From an uncultured Oscillospiraceae bacterium (GTDB lineage Bacteria; Bacillota; Clostridia; Oscillospirales; Acutalibacteraceae), in NCBI GenBank assembly GCA_900555705.1, contig USLV01000002.1, positions 1 through 35,217 of the forward strand: a stretch of DNA of 35,217 nucleotides, in the 5' to 3' direction. The notes beneath the pieces are model-generated. The model was not told the origin of the DNA and searched no databases. It saw nothing but the letters and a program-made list of their open reading frames with translations. Within the stretch, counting starts at the first letter, position 1; every line of letters begins with the position of its first letter. Made by a program: the position numbers and the translations under genes. Shown in pieces: positions 7,981 to 17,323 of the stretch.

Positions 7981-10512
7981 TTATTTCGACCAGCTGAAGC
8001 GCTCCTCAAATACACCACCCGTATGGCGGTTATCCAGCATCGGTTCGCAGTCCGCGCGGTCTGTCGCCCGGCGCGGCGTCATGCCGCCGACAAACGAGAC
8101 CTCACCGCCGTTAACCGCGACATTGCCGGTGTTGCGATAGAAATAGACGCCGGAGAACTGCTGGCGGCCACCGTTTACGGTGATGGCCGTCTCACCGGGA
8201 TCCACGATATTGATCTGCTCGAACTGGATATCCGCGCCGCCGAGCACCATCGCGTAGTGCGGGTTGCCCCACATCAGTGTATTATACACCCGCGCACGAC
8301 CGGTTGCGCCCTCGTCCGCAAGGAAATAGATCCGCGTCTGCGGGGACTCGATCGACACCAGCTCGGTGTTGATCAGATCGACATCGTCCACGCCCTCGAT
8401 GTGCAGACCGATTTCGCCGCCGTCGGTGCCATGGCCGATAAAGGTACCTTTCGCGCCCTTACCGTCCTGGAGCACAAATTGCAGGCCGTGCTTCGCGGCA
8501 AACACGAAAGTGCCGAGCAGATGCTCGTTCTCGGTATAACCAAAGCGAAGGGCGTCGAGATATTTGATCTGGTTGTGCCAGAACGCACGCCAGGCCTTGT
8601 GCTCCGGCCGGTTTTCAAAATTGCTGCGACTCCAGTAGTGGGGGTTATACTGCACGTTTTCCACCCAGCCCTCGCCGCTGTTGTTGCCGATATAGAGTCC
8701 GCAGCGTATAGGGGCACCGCCGATATACGAAACGTAATGGCCTTCTGAGGGATAGGTCGCGAAGTCCAGACCCAACCAGGAGTTGACAAACACCACGTCG
8801 ATGACATAGCCGTTTTTTCCACGACCCTGCACCGCCCACGGATAAGCGACCGGCTCGACCGGGTCCTGATCCGGGTGCTGGATCACAAGTCCCCGCACAC
8901 CGGCGCTCTCCGCAAGCACGATAAACGGCTCGGCATTCTCATCGCCACGGCCGCCGGTCGGCTGCAGTACGGAGCCGCCGCCCATCGTATGGCTCGGCAC
9001 CTCAAACACGCCGCGCAGCTCAACCCCGGACGGCACATACAGGCTGCCGTCGCAACGATACCATCCGGCGGGCAGATAGACCACGCCGCCGGTTTTGCCT
9101 GCGTCATCCAGCGCCTTCTGCAGCGCTGCCGTATTGTCGGTCTGCCCACCTGCCGCAATGCCGTAGTCCGCAGCATTGTACAGCACGGCGCTTTCCGGAC
9201 GCGCCGGAATCGTGCGGAATTTGTGGCCGCCCTTCGGCGCAACCGGCAGGTTCAGCGCCTCCTCCGAGAAGAGCAGCTCGCGCCGGGCGGCCTCGTCCAC
9301 CTCCAGCCGGCAGCCGCCCGCAAAGTCGCAGCCGAGGATCTGGGCTCCGCCGATGCCGTCCATCAGCTCAAAATGACGCCCCTCGCCGAATGAACACTGC
9401 TGCATGGAGAGTCCGCCCTGCTTCTGCAGCACAGCGGACTCGGTCCAGCCGCGCAGCGTGCAGTTGACAAAGCTCAACTCGCCCTCGCCGTCGTGCACCA
9501 CCATATGGGGATAGCAGCCCTCCAGTTCAACGCCGTTGAGCTGCATGACCGTGACAAATCGGTTATCGCTCACCACCGCAGCGCAGAGACCCGGGATATC
9601 GGCGGTGATGCGGCTGTCGGACAGCGCCACGCCATAGGCGTTGACCGTGATGAGATGGAAGCCGATATAGCAATTGTGCAGGATCAGGCGGCTGAGCTGG
9701 GCGTTCGGGCCGCCCGAGGCAAAGCAGGTGATGGTAAAGCCGATGTGGCAGTGCTCGACATGGATGTCATAGCCATACTCCCAGTCGGAGCGCGCCATAA
9801 ACACGCCGGTGACATTTGCGAGCATATGGGCGCGGAGCGCCTCGCAGGCCGCCGCATCCATCGGCTGCTCCTCCGGTGTCAGTGTGAACTGCTCCCAGTA
9901 GCGGGGGCGGATATTGAGGTTCTGCATCCGGCCGATATCGGTGGTAACATCCATGAAAAAGCCGATGTCGACCGGCGTGATATAGACATTTTTCAAGGTA
10001 TGCAGCTCATTGCCGTCGGGGCCGCACTGCACGCCGCGCCACGGGTTGACCAGTGTCACGTTTTCGAGGGTGATGCTGTCCGAACCCTGCTGGCGGACCG
10101 CCGGGGAATAGGGGATCGGGTTCGCGATCGTCTGCTCCGGATAGAACAGCGCGACGCCCTTGAGCCCGCTGCAGGCACGCATCGTGATCTGCGGCGTTCC
10201 GTCGGCATCCTCCCGGCCGCAGTAGCAGCAGAGAATGGTGCCGCGTCCGGCGTTCGGCTCCTGTTCCGGATCGATCCACTCACCCCGCAGGGTGACGGCG
10301 GTCTTGATATCGAGATAGCTGCGCAGGGCATAGCGCCCCTCCGGCAGATAGACCGTGCCGCCGCCGACAGCGGCGCAGGCGTCGATCGCTGCCTGGATCG
10401 CGGGAGCCGCGTCCGCCGCGCCGGTGGCATCCGGCGCGTATTCGACGGCATTGACCGCCACCACGCAGACATCCCCAAGATCATACTGCTGTTTCAGAAT
10501 TGTCGGTTTCAT
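7981..10512 (-). CDS. Tandem right-handed beta-helix protein (pectate-lyase-3 / GH55-like)
   Basis: An 843-residue protein with two copies of the pectate_lyase_3-type beta-helix entry. The first (about residues 15-400) begins with AIQAAIDAC and GGTVYLPEGRY; the second (about 445-800) with NAADYGIAAGGQTDNTAALQ and GGVVYLPAGWYR. Repeated N-hydrophobic-x-I/V turns typical of a helix stack run through both. The start is ATG at 10512, after AGAGGACGGAG. There is no signal peptide or membrane segment, which is odd for a polysaccharide lyase, so it may act on imported oligosaccharides. Two tandem beta-helices are also the layout of GH55 beta-1,3-glucanases; pectin and glucan substrates both remain possible. 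It is monocistronic with its own promoter. Confidence 0.75.
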   Translation of the reverse strand: MKPTILKQQYDLGDVCVVAVNAVEYAPDATGAADAAPAIQAAIDACAAVGGGTVYLPEGRYALRSYLDIKTAVTLRGEWIDPEQEPNAGRGTILCCYCGREDADGTPQITMRACSGLKGVALFYPEQTIANPIPYSPAVRQQGSDSITLENVTLVNPWRGVQCGPDGNELHTLKNVYITPVDIGFFMDVTTDIGRMQNLNIRPRYWEQFTLTPEEQPMDAAACEALRAHMLANVTGVFMARSDWEYGYDIHVEHCHIGFTITCFASGGPNAQLSRLILHNCYIGFHLITVNAYGVALSDSRITADIPGLCAAVVSDNRFVTVMQLNGVELEGCYPHMVVHDGEGELSFVNCTLRGWTESAVLQKQGGLSMQQCSFGEGRHFELMDGIGGAQILGCDFAGGCRLEVDEAARRELLFSEEALNLPVAPKGGHKFRTIPARPESAVLYNAADYGIAAGGQTDNTAALQKALDDAGKTGGVVYLPAGWYRCDGSLYVPSGVELRGVFEVPSHTMGGGSVLQPTGGRGDENAEPFIVLAESAGVRGLVIQHPDQDPVEPVAYPWAVQGRGKNGYVIDVVFVNSWLGLDFATYPSEGHYVSYIGGAPIRCGLYIGNNSGEGWVENVQYNPHYWSRSNFENRPEHKAWRAFWHNQIKYLDALRFGYTENEHLLGTFVFAAKHGLQFVLQDGKGAKGTFIGHGTDGGEIGLHIEGVDDVDLINTELVSIESPQTRIYFLADEGATGRARVYNTLMWGNPHYAMVLGGADIQFEQINIVDPGETAITVNGGRQQFSGVYFYRNTGNVAVNGGEVSFVGGMTPRRATDRADCEPMLDNRHTGGVFEERFSWSK

Positions 10513-10598
10513 AGATTCTCCGTCCTCTCTTGCCCGGCGGCGCACCAGCCGACCGGCTGACATTTGAGCGGCGGGCAGTCCCCGCCCGAAACGCCACC

Positions 10599-10627
10599 AG
10601 CATAACAATTTCTGGAGAAGAAGTCAA
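10599..10627 (-). promoter_or_regulatory. Strong promoter for the beta-helix protein
   Basis: Minus strand TTGACT, 17-bp spacer, TATGCT. The predicted leader is about 80 nt and contains a GC-rich hairpin at 10570-10586. Apart from this and the hairpin at 10784-10821, I see no gene in 10513-10905. Confidence 0.75.
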
Positions 10628-10783
10628 TGCCAAACCGCAAATATTTTAAAAATACTCCCAATTCCCTTTTTCGCCCCCGAAATAGGGGTTGTCTGACTGA
10701 ATGTAGAACTATTCATCAAGAACTATACAGACATTTTCGCCATCGTTTCGACGGGCAATTCCTCTTTGCTGTGGACATAGAAA

Positions 10784-10821
10784 GAGGGCAGCTATTTTCC
10801 GGATTGAAAATAGCCGCCCTC
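10784..10821 (-). terminator. Terminator-like hairpin downstream of the XRE gene
   Basis: GAGGGC-A-GCTATTTTC pairs with GAAAATAGC-C-GCCCTC around CGGATT: 15 bp with one mismatch. On the minus strand it is followed by TTTCTAT, a weak U-tract. It lies 85 bp past the XRE stop. Confidence 0.6.
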
Positions 10822-10905
10822 CCGGTTGGTGTATTCCGTTATGTGAACATCTGCCGGCAAACAGGGGTTTGCAAATCTGCACCGTGCCTCGAAAACAACC
10901 TGGAT

Positions 10906-11415
10906 TTATACCTTCTTCCGCGTCAGGAAAATCCCAATGACGGCACCAGTCAGGATAATCGGTGCTGTTCTGACAAACAGCCATTCAAGTGCGTGAACCG
11001 CCACTCCGAGAACAGCGGTTTCAGGATCACCATAATCCCAGCCCAGATAAGGGCTTTCCAATGCCAATACAATTGCGAAAATTGCTGCTATGACTACGCA
11101 CAATGAGATAAGAAGCCAATGTAAAATCCTTTTCCCTGTGGCCTTTCTCTGTGCAAGCTGCAGGTTTATCACCTCCAGTTTTGCAGAAATCGCCTTTAAG
11201 TCATCCACTTCCGACTCCATGACGTTTTCTCCAAGCAACGTACTCACGGGTGTTTCCAGCACTTCCGACAGGGAGATCAACATGTCGGAATCGGGAACGG
11301 ACAATCCTTGTTCCCATTTGGAAATGGTTTGCCGCACCACGTTCAGCTTGACAGCAAGCTCCTGTTGCGAAAGTCCTTTTGATTTTCTGATTGCCTTTAT
11401 ATTTTCGTTGAGCAT
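10906..11415 (-). CDS. XRE-family regulator with C-terminal membrane segments
   Basis: A 169-residue protein with a Cro/C1-type helix-turn-helix at residues 1-60 (IRKSKGLSQQELAVKLNVV, RQTISKWEQG). A short helical linker (about 65-95) and two hydrophobic segments follow (about 97-119 and 142-165), ending in a basic tail, RKKV. This layout is common in clostridia: a DNA-binding domain tethered to the membrane, often sensing envelope stress or antimicrobials. ATG at 11415 is preceded by AAGGAGG; the open frame extends further but without a ribosome site. A leftward promoter sits at 11447-11475. Its target is unknown; the neighbouring MATE exporter is a reasonable candidate by proximity only. Confidence 0.88.
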   Translation of the reverse strand: MLNENIKAIRKSKGLSQQELAVKLNVVRQTISKWEQGLSVPDSDMLISLSEVLETPVSTLLGENVMESEVDDLKAISAKLEVINLQLAQRKATGKRILHWLLISLCVVIAAIFAIVLALESPYLGWDYGDPETAVLGVAVHALEWLFVRTAPIILTGAVIGIFLTRKKV

Positions 11416-11446
11416 TAGGGATAGCCTCCTTCCAGTCTTTGTCATC

Positions 11447-11475
11447 ATTATAGGAAGAACTGCCCGTTGCTACAA
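11447..11475 (-). promoter_or_regulatory. Promoter for the XRE regulator
   Basis: Minus strand TTGTAG, 17-bp spacer, TATAAT, about 30 bp upstream of the ATG. Confidence 0.65.
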
Positions 11476-11534
11476 GCAACGCATTTTAACATTCCCGTAA
11501 AATGGGCTATTCCCCGTTTTCCGCCACCCGTTGC

Positions 11535-12893
11535 CTACAGCGCGGCCGTCTCCTGACGCGTCCGATGAGTCGCCGTCAACCGCCGCATGGTCACCAGATA
11601 GGCGATACAGAGCGGGATCAACGCGCCGAACCAGGCGAGTGGGTTGGAGGCGCTGGCGCCCGCAAAACCGAAATGCCGCGCAAGCGTCGCCGCCGCGACA
11701 CAGCGCATCAGCAGCTCCATAATGCCCGCCAGCGTCGGAATGCCGCTCTGGCCAAGCCCCTGCAGGGTATAGCGGACGATAAAGAGCACGGCGAGCAGCG
11801 CATACATCGCGCCGTTGATGACGAGATAGGTCTGGGAGAGCGCAACCGCTTCCGGTTGATTGCTGACGAACAGCCCTGCGAGCGGACGACCCGCAAAAAT
11901 GTTCACCAGTCCGATCACAATGCTGAACGAAACCGACATCGCGAGGCACTGACGCACCCCCTTCGAAATGCGGGGGATGTTGCCCGCCCCGTAGTTCTGG
12001 CCGGTATAGGTCGCCATGGTCATGCCGAAGGACATCATGGGCTGGGTCGCGAGAGAATCCACCTTCTGCGCAACGGTATAGGCGGCCACTGAGAGGGAAC
12101 CGAGGTCATTGAGCACAAACTGTACCATAATCGCACCGATTGCGATGATGGATGCCTGAAATCCCATCGGCAGGCCCATCCGGACATGTGCCCAGATATC
12201 CCGGAGACCGAATTGCCAATCCGTCCGCCGGAGATGCAGCGACGGGAATTTCCGAATGATAAAGAGAATACAGAGCAATCCGGAGAACAGCTGCGCGGCA
12301 ACGGTCGCCACCGCCGCTCCTCTTACGCCCATTCCCGCATAGCGGATCAGCACAAAATCCAGCAGAATGTTGAGCACGCTCGCGATCACGAGAAACATCA
12401 GCGGTGTGCGGCTGTCGCCCAGCGCCCGCAGGATATTTGACAACAGATTGAACAGCATCGACGCACCAATTCCCGCAAAAATCACGGTGATATAGCGGCA
12501 GGCGTCATCCAGAATATCGCCCGGCGTCCGCAGAAACACCAGCATCGGTCGCACAAACACCACGCTCAGTGCTGTCATCACCACTGTCACCACAAGGCAT
12601 AGCAGGATGCTGACCGCGAAGCTCCGGCGGACGCCCGCCTCATCCTCCGCGCCGAAGCGCTGGGCTGTGACAATCGCAAATCCGCTGGTCAGCCCCTGGG
12701 CAAAGCCGAGCACAAAAAACATCAGGCTGCCGGTGCAGCCGACCGCGGCCAGGGCCGATACGCCGAGCGTCCGCCCGACGATCAGCGTATCCGCCATGTT
12801 ATACAGCTGCTGGAACAGATTGCCGATCAGCAGCGGTATCGTAAACCGGAAAATCAGCCGCGCCGGGCTGCCGGTCGTCATATCCTTTGTCAT
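11535..12893 (-). CDS. MATE-family multidrug/cation exporter
   Basis: A 452-residue membrane protein with about twelve hydrophobic segments and the MATE signatures. These are PLLIGNLFQQLYNMADTLIVG near the N terminus, GFAIVTAQRFGA, and the matching second-half segment PMMSFGMTMATYTGQNYGAG. MATE proteins export cationic drugs or metabolites using a Na+ or H+ gradient. Length fits the family (about 450). The start at 12893 has only a weak AGAGGG upstream; a second in-frame ATG at 12881 is possible. It has its own promoter (12936-12964), separated from icd by a strong terminator. Substrate cannot be told from sequence. Confidence 0.92.
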   Translation of the reverse strand: MTKDMTTGSPARLIFRFTIPLLIGNLFQQLYNMADTLIVGRTLGVSALAAVGCTGSLMFFVLGFAQGLTSGFAIVTAQRFGAEDEAGVRRSFAVSILLCLVVTVVMTALSVVFVRPMLVFLRTPGDILDDACRYITVIFAGIGASMLFNLLSNILRALGDSRTPLMFLVIASVLNILLDFVLIRYAGMGVRGAAVATVAAQLFSGLLCILFIIRKFPSLHLRRTDWQFGLRDIWAHVRMGLPMGFQASIIAIGAIMVQFVLNDLGSLSVAAYTVAQKVDSLATQPMMSFGMTMATYTGQNYGAGNIPRISKGVRQCLAMSVSFSIVIGLVNIFAGRPLAGLFVSNQPEAVALSQTYLVINGAMYALLAVLFIVRYTLQGLGQSGIPTLAGIMELLMRCVAAATLARHFGFAGASASNPLAWFGALIPLCIAYLVTMRRLTATHRTRQETAAL

Positions 12894-12935
12894 CGAGACA
12901 CGCCCTCTTTCCCCGTCCCACGGGACAGTGTTGGT

Positions 12936-12964
12936 ATTGTACTCCTTCCCACCGTCGGCCGCAA
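12936..12964 (-). promoter_or_regulatory. Promoter for the MATE gene
   Basis: Minus strand TTGCGG, 17-bp spacer, TACAAT. A short inverted repeat (GTCCC-AC-GGGAC on the plus strand) lies in the leader just downstream. Confidence 0.55.
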
Positions 12965-12983
12965 GAGGGGAGACGCAAATTTT

Positions 12984-13027
12984 CGCAAAAACGGGAAAAC
13001 GCCGCCCGGGAAAATTTCCGGGCGGCG
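12984..13027 (-). terminator. Intrinsic terminator after icd
   Basis: A 10-bp GC stem (13000-13009 with 13018-13027) extended by AAA/TTT is followed on the minus strand by TTTTCCCGTTTTTG. Confidence 0.85.
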
Positions 13028-13049
13028 CAGAGAATTTGGTATCAGCTGT

Positions 13050-14258
13050 TTACAAGCTTTCGCGCAGGCGGACGGCAATCTCATCGAGAAACGTCATCGT
13101 GTTGACTGCACGCTTCTCCGGCAGGGTCGAAAGCCCGACCAGATCCTTGGTCATCACACCGCTTTCGATCGTGCCGATGGTCGCAGCCTCCAGCTTGTCG
13201 GCAAAATCCATGAGCGCCGGCAGCTCGTCCAGTTCGCCGCGCTTGCGCAGCGCACCCGACCAGGCAAAGATGGTCGCGACCGAGTTGGTCGAGGTCTCCT
13301 CACCCTTGAGATGGCGGTAATAGTGGCGGGTGACGGTGCCATGGGCGGCCTCATACTCATAGTTGCCGTCCGGCGAGACCAGCACACTGGTCATCATGGC
13401 CAGCGAGCCGAACGCGGTCGCGACCATATCGCTCATCACATCGCCGTCGTAGTTCTTGCAGGCCCAGATGAAACCGCCCTCGGAGCGGATGACCCGCGCA
13501 ACTGCGTCGTCGATCAGCGTGTAAAAATATTCGATGCCCGCCGCCTCGAACTCTGCCTTGAACTCCGCCTCGTAGATCTCGGCGAAGAGATCCTTGAACC
13601 GGTGGTCATAGATTTTCGAGATGGTGTCCTTCGTCGAGAACCAGAGATCCTGCTTCAGCGACAGCGCATAGCGGAAGCAGGCGCGCGCAAAGCTTCGGAT
13701 CGAGGCATCGGTATTGTGCATCCCCATCACCACGCCGCCGCCCGCGAAATCGTGGATCAGCTTGCGTGTCTCGTGACCATCCTGATCGGTGACAACCAGC
13801 TCCGCCTTCGCGGGGTTCTCGACCAGCAGCTCGGTATTCTTGTAGATATCGCCATAAGCATGACGCGCCAGCACAATCGGCTTTTTCCAGGTTCGGACGT
13901 TCGGCTCAATGCCCTTCACCAGCACCGGCGCGCGGAAAACCGTGCCGTCCAGCATGGCGCGAATCGTGCCGTTTGGGCTCTTCCACATCTCCTTGAGATG
14001 GTATTCCTCCACTCGCTGAGCGTTGGGGGTGATGGTCGCGCATTTGACGCCGACACCGTACTTCTTGATGGCATTGGCCGCATCGACCGTCACCTGATCA
14101 TCGGTTTTGTCGCGGAAGGGCAGCCCAAGGTCATAATACTCACATTTCAGATCCACAAACGGGGTCAGCAGCTTATCCTTGATGGCCTGCCAGATGATGC
14201 GAGTCATCTCGTCGCCGTCCATCTCCACGAGCGGCGTGCGCATTTGAATTTTTTCCAT
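13050..14258 (-). CDS. icd: NADP-dependent isocitrate dehydrogenase (homodimeric, eukaryote-like subfamily)
   Basis: A 402-residue enzyme converting isocitrate to 2-oxoglutarate and CO2 with NADP+, supplying 2-oxoglutarate and NADPH for glutamate synthesis. It begins [13 protein letters not shown], the signature of the subfamily that includes the mitochondrial and cytosolic eukaryotic enzymes. Other matches are [10 protein letters not shown], the substrate loop [16 protein letters not shown], the metal-site region [30 protein letters not shown], and the NADP-binding [14 protein letters not shown]. Length is normal. ATG at 14258 has GGAGGAAAA upstream. The promoter partly overlaps the hairpin that follows the upstream GH95 gene, and a terminator follows the stop. 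Confidence 0.96.
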   Translation of the reverse strand: MEKIQMRTPLVEMDGDEMTRIIWQAIKDKLLTPFVDLKCEYYDLGLPFRDKTDDQVTVDAANAIKKYGVGVKCATITPNAQRVEEYHLKEMWKSPNGTIRAMLDGTVFRAPVLVKGIEPNVRTWKKPIVLARHAYGDIYKNTELLVENPAKAELVVTDQDGHETRKLIHDFAGGGVVMGMHNTDASIRSFARACFRYALSLKQDLWFSTKDTISKIYDHRFKDLFAEIYEAEFKAEFEAAGIEYFYTLIDDAVARVIRSEGGFIWACKNYDGDVMSDMVATAFGSLAMMTSVLVSPDGNYEYEAAHGTVTRHYYRHLKGEETSTNSVATIFAWSGALRKRGELDELPALMDFADKLEAATIGTIESGVMTKDLVGLSTLPEKRAVNTMTFLDEIAVRLRESL

Positions 14259-14310
14259 AGCGATTTTCCTCCAGACTTGTCAGACGATTCCGGGACAGTA
14301 CATTTCCTTT

Positions 14311-14340
14311 AGTATAACACATCCGGCCTCTTTGTGTAAA
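14311..14340 (-). promoter_or_regulatory. icd promoter, -35 box inside a hairpin
   Basis: Minus strand TTTACA, 18-bp spacer, TATACT. The -35 box occupies the loop and top of the stem of the 14318-14353 hairpin. Confidence 0.6.
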
Positions 14341-14353
14341 GAGGCCGGATGTG
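14318..14353. terminator. 16-bp perfect hairpin between GH95 and icd
   Basis: CACATCCGGCCTCTTT and its complement (14338-14353) enclose the loop GTGT. It lies 11 bp past the GH95 stop. No U-run follows on the minus strand (TTATACTAAAGG), so it would be a weak terminator or an RNA-end stabiliser as well as overlapping the icd promoter. Confidence 0.65.
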
Positions 14354-14364
14354 CGAAGAAGCGC

Positions 14365-16800
14365 TTATGCGCGCGTCAAACGGTAAACCATACCCGGGGC
14401 GGTCGCGAACCGGAGCGTATTTCCATCCAGCGTCTCAGTCTGCACCGCTGCGCCGGTCTCGTCGCTGAGCCGGAGGTCCGCGAGCCCCTGGCCGCGCAGG
14501 AGGCAATCCCGCCCGGCGAGCGAGCGGATCCCGGCGTCCGTCAGCGCGCCGTTTTCCCACGCCATCGCCACCTCGAAACCGCCGCGCGCCCGCAGGCCCC
14601 GCACGCTGCCGTCCGCCCACATCGCGGGCAGCGCCGGCAGCAGCTCGACCGCATCCCCCTGGCTTTGCAGCAGCATCTCGGTCATGCCCGCCGTCGCGCC
14701 GAAGTTGCCGTCGATCTGGAACGGCGGATGCATATCGAACAAGTTGCCGTTCGTCGACTCAAGCAGAATCTGATTGACCATCACACCGGCATGATCGCCG
14801 TCCCGCAGCCGCGCCCAGAAGTTGATCTTCCAGGCCTTCGACCAGCCGGTTCCACCGTCGCCGCGGGTGCGGAGTGTCTGCTTCATCGCCTCAACAGCGG
14901 CATCCTCCGCCGCGCTGCGGCCTGCCACCACCAGCGTCCCGGGATGCAGGGCATAGAGGTGGTTCACATGGCGGTGGCCGCCGTCGCCGGTGATATCCAG
15001 CGTAATTTCGTCCTTCCACTCCATGTACTGGCCGCCAAGGCCGATCTTCGGCAGCGACAGCTTCGACTGTGCCGCTTTGATCTCCTCAAGTTCTGTGCTC
15101 ATTTTGCCAAGGATCTCACTTGCCTTGACAACCTCCTCGAACAGCTCCCAGATGATCGCCTGATCGCAGGAAGCGCCGATTGAATAGGGACCATGCTCCG
15201 GGGAATAGGAGGGATTCGCCACAAGGCCGCCGTCCCGCTCGTCTTCCCAGAGATTGTCCACCCAGAACAGCGCCGCCTCGAGCATAGTGCCGTAATTTTT
15301 TTCGAGAAACGTCCGATCCTGCGTGAAGGCGTAATATTCCCAGATATCCTGGCACATCCACGCAGCAGCAGCCGGAAAATGGAACGCCCAGTAATAGGTG
15401 CCGGGCGCGGTGTTGCCCCAGACATTGTTCTCGTGGTGGATGACCCAGCCGCGTACCTCACCGCCGTCCCGCGTGCAGTAATACTGCCGGGCCGTCTCGG
15501 TTCCCCGTGGCACCAAGCTGTTCACATAGTCGATCACTGGGGTGTGGCACTCGGCGAGATTCGTCTGCTCCGCGTGCCAATAATTCATTTGCAGGTTGAT
15601 ATTGGTGTGATAATCCGCACCCCAGGGCGGGTTCAGGCCGTCGGCCCAGATGCCCTGCAAATTCGCCGGAAGCGAGCCTTCGCGCGAGCTCGCGATCAGC
15701 AGATAGCGCCCGAACTGATAGTAGAGCATCTCGAGATAGCGATCCTCTGCCTGGCTGTTGCCGCGGCCATGATAGCCCGCGAGCAGCCGATCTGTCATCT
15801 TCTTCGGCAATGAAGCATCGCCAAGCGACAGCTCGACCCGCCCGAACAACGCGGTATAATCCGCCTCGTGCGCCGCCAGCAGCGCATTAAATCCGCACGC
15901 AGCGGCCTCGCTTACCCGTGCCGCGACCGTGTCCAGGGGATCCGCATCGCTGAAATAACAATAGCTGTCGTCCATGCACTGAATATAGTTGGTGCCCGCG
16001 CTGAACACGAGCAATACCTCGTCCGCACCGGTCACCTGGATCGTGCCGTCGACAACCGCCATGCTGCCGCCGGTCGGGATCACCCGGAGCTGACCGGCAA
16101 AACGCAGGCCATCGGGTCCATGATCCGCAGGGCGGCCGATGATCGTGATCGTATCGCCGGAGGCGACAATTTCCTTGATGGGCTGCGGCGATTCCAGCGC
16201 AAACGAGGCCGAAATCTGGCCCTTTTCACTCGCCGAGAGGCGCGTCACCAGCACATTGCCCGGACAGCTCGCAAAGTATTCGCGGGTGTAGGTCACGCCG
16301 TCCTTCTTCCAGGAGACCGTGGCCACTGCCCGGCCGATATCCAACGTCCGGCAGTAATCGGTGCAGGACGTGTCCGCCGTCCGGATACACAGATCACCAA
16401 GCGTCTGATAGGAGCCGAAATGGTGCTTTTCACCGATCATGCGGCCGAGCAGCTCCCGCAGCTTCTCATCTTCGGGGGCATAATCCGCTGTCACCAGCTC
16501 GCCCGTCGCTTCGTCGATATGCGCCGGGTGCTCCTTTGTAAACGCCGTCATCTTGTCCTGCATCGCCTGCCGCAGTTCCCGCAGTGCGCCGCGAACGTCC
16601 ACCTCTCCGGCGATGCTGCCGCCATTATAGGCGGGGTCGGCGCCGGGGCCGCCGGACCAGAGCGTATGTTCATTGATCTGCACCCGCTCGTCGGCCACGC
16701 CGCCGAACACCATGGCCCCGAGGAAGCCGTTGCCGAGCGGCAGTGCCTCCCGTTCCCAGTCAGCTGCCGGCGCATCATATTGCAGTAGATATTTGTTCAT
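14365..16800 (-). CDS. GH95 alpha-L-fucosidase, no export signal
   Basis: An 811-residue enzyme of family GH95, inverting alpha-L-fucosidases that remove terminal (typically alpha-1,2-linked) fucose; some members act on alpha-L-galactosides. It opens directly with the GH95 beta-domain ([28 protein letters not shown]). The Asn pair expected to activate water is N400 and N402 in [12 protein letters not shown]. Candidate acid Glu is E535 in SPEHGPYS and the conserved Asp is D697 in FQIDGNFG, all placed by motif against the B. bifidum AfcA pattern. There is no signal peptide, so it is probably cytoplasmic and acts on imported oligosaccharides. Residues about 585-668 are encoded by DNA identical to the secreted paralogue. 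GGGAGGGAC precedes the ATG; promoter at 16839-16867. Confidence 0.93.
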   Translation of the reverse strand: MNKYLLQYDAPAADWEREALPLGNGFLGAMVFGGVADERVQINEHTLWSGGPGADPAYNGGSIAGEVDVRGALRELRQAMQDKMTAFTKEHPAHIDEATGELVTADYAPEDEKLRELLGRMIGEKHHFGSYQTLGDLCIRTADTSCTDYCRTLDIGRAVATVSWKKDGVTYTREYFASCPGNVLVTRLSASEKGQISASFALESPQPIKEIVASGDTITIIGRPADHGPDGLRFAGQLRVIPTGGSMAVVDGTIQVTGADEVLLVFSAGTNYIQCMDDSYCYFSDADPLDTVAARVSEAAACGFNALLAAHEADYTALFGRVELSLGDASLPKKMTDRLLAGYHGRGNSQAEDRYLEMLYYQFGRYLLIASSREGSLPANLQGIWADGLNPPWGADYHTNINLQMNYWHAEQTNLAECHTPVIDYVNSLVPRGTETARQYYCTRDGGEVRGWVIHHENNVWGNTAPGTYYWAFHFPAAAAWMCQDIWEYYAFTQDRTFLEKNYGTMLEAALFWVDNLWEDERDGGLVANPSYSPEHGPYSIGASCDQAIIWELFEEVVKASEILGKMSTELEEIKAAQSKLSLPKIGLGGQYMEWKDEITLDITGDGGHRHVNHLYALHPGTLVVAGRSAAEDAAVEAMKQTLRTRGDGGTGWSKAWKINFWARLRDGDHAGVMVNQILLESTNGNLFDMHPPFQIDGNFGATAGMTEMLLQSQGDAVELLPALPAMWADGSVRGLRARGGFEVAMAWENGALTDAGIRSLAGRDCLLRGQGLADLRLSDETGAAVQTETLDGNTLRFATAPGMVYRLTRA
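14797..15047. repeat. 251-bp perfect repeat shared by the two GH95 genes (copy 1)
   Basis: Identical base for base to 18764-19014 in the secreted GH95 gene, including third codon positions. Differences begin at once on both sides (14796 and 15048). This fits recent gene conversion between the paralogues over the segment coding for QYMEWKDE through WARLRDG. Confidence 0.95.
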
Positions 16801-16838
16801 GTTTGTCCCTCCCGTTTTGAAGTCGTTTGGTCATGTCC

Positions 16839-16867
16839 ATCTTACGATACTCGGCGGACACTGTCAA
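16839..16867 (-). promoter_or_regulatory. Promoter for the cytoplasmic GH95
   Basis: Minus strand TTGACA, 17-bp spacer, TAAGAT, with the -10 box ending 39 bp before the ATG. The -35 box overlaps the TGA that ends the upstream GH95 remnant. Confidence 0.8.
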
Positions 16868-16998
16868 TCGAAACAGAAAAATTTTTTCCGTCCGTCTGTC
16901 AGCCGATAGGTCTCGCCCGCTTCAGCCACAAAGATAAGTGTATCGTCATCCGGGAAAACCGCCGGCAAATCCATTGCCGATCGGTTGCCGACGCGTCA
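16864..16998 (-). pseudogene. Remnant of the 3' end of another GH95 gene
   Basis: The minus strand reads VFPDDDTLIFVAEAGETYRLTD and then stops at 16864. This matches the end of the GH95 domain in the secreted paralogue (DGDVITFATEAGETYRIEE), and the DNA shares GATAGGTCTCGCCCGC. The frame is closed by a stop upstream near 16998, so only about 35 residues of the C-terminal beta-domain survive. It looks like the leftover of a third copy or of an unequal recombination between copies. The surviving part is too short to be functional. Confidence 0.7.
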
Positions 16999-17045
16999 TA
17001 TTGTAATTTGTAATGCAGCGCAGATCATTTCTTCTCTACGGAAAC

Positions 17046-17084
17046 GGCCCCCTTTCCCGGGAACCTCCCAGAGGAAAAGGGGCC
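17046..17084 (-). terminator. Hairpin downstream of the dockerin GH95 and its duplicated tail
   Basis: GGCCCCCTTTCC and GGAAAAGGGGCC pair over 12 bp with one mismatch. On the minus strand GTTTCC follows, a poor U-tract. It could end the GH95 transcript or be part of the local duplication debris. Confidence 0.4.
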
Positions 17085-17150
17085 TGCTATCCGGAAATAT
17101 ATCCCCCCGCTCATCTCACGGAGGAAATGAATCTTTGGTTACCGATTTCT

Positions 17151-17196
17151 ACTTCTCCGCCGGGAATCGATCAATCTTCTCAACCGCGTATTGCAG
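17151..17196 (-). repeat. Duplicated end of the dockerin coding sequence (second copy at 17326-17371)
   Basis: 46 bp identical to 17326-17371, the last codons of the dockerin GH95 (LQYAVEKIDRFPAEK). The extra copy also ends in a stop (TAG instead of TGA) but is preceded by unrelated sequence. The downstream flanks of both copies share CTTTGGTTA, and GAGG(T/A)AAT appears before it, so a longer segment was duplicated and has since diverged. A palindrome (GCGGGGGA-ATA-TCCCCCGC) sits at the broken upstream edge. Confidence 0.85.
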
Positions 17197-17323
17197 TGCG
17201 GGGGAATATCCCCCGCAGCAAAAACGCTGGCGCGTTTTTGAAGCCCCCTACAGAGGTAATAAGCCTTTGGTTAAGGATCAGATATTCCGTGATCCCTCAT
17301 CCATATTCGCGCTTTCCAACAAG

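Noticed and set aside
10627..11106. 159-codon plus-strand frame over the XRE gene end
   Set aside because: It overlaps the clear XRE regulator antisense, has no ribosome site and no domain, and runs through the hairpin at 10784-10821.
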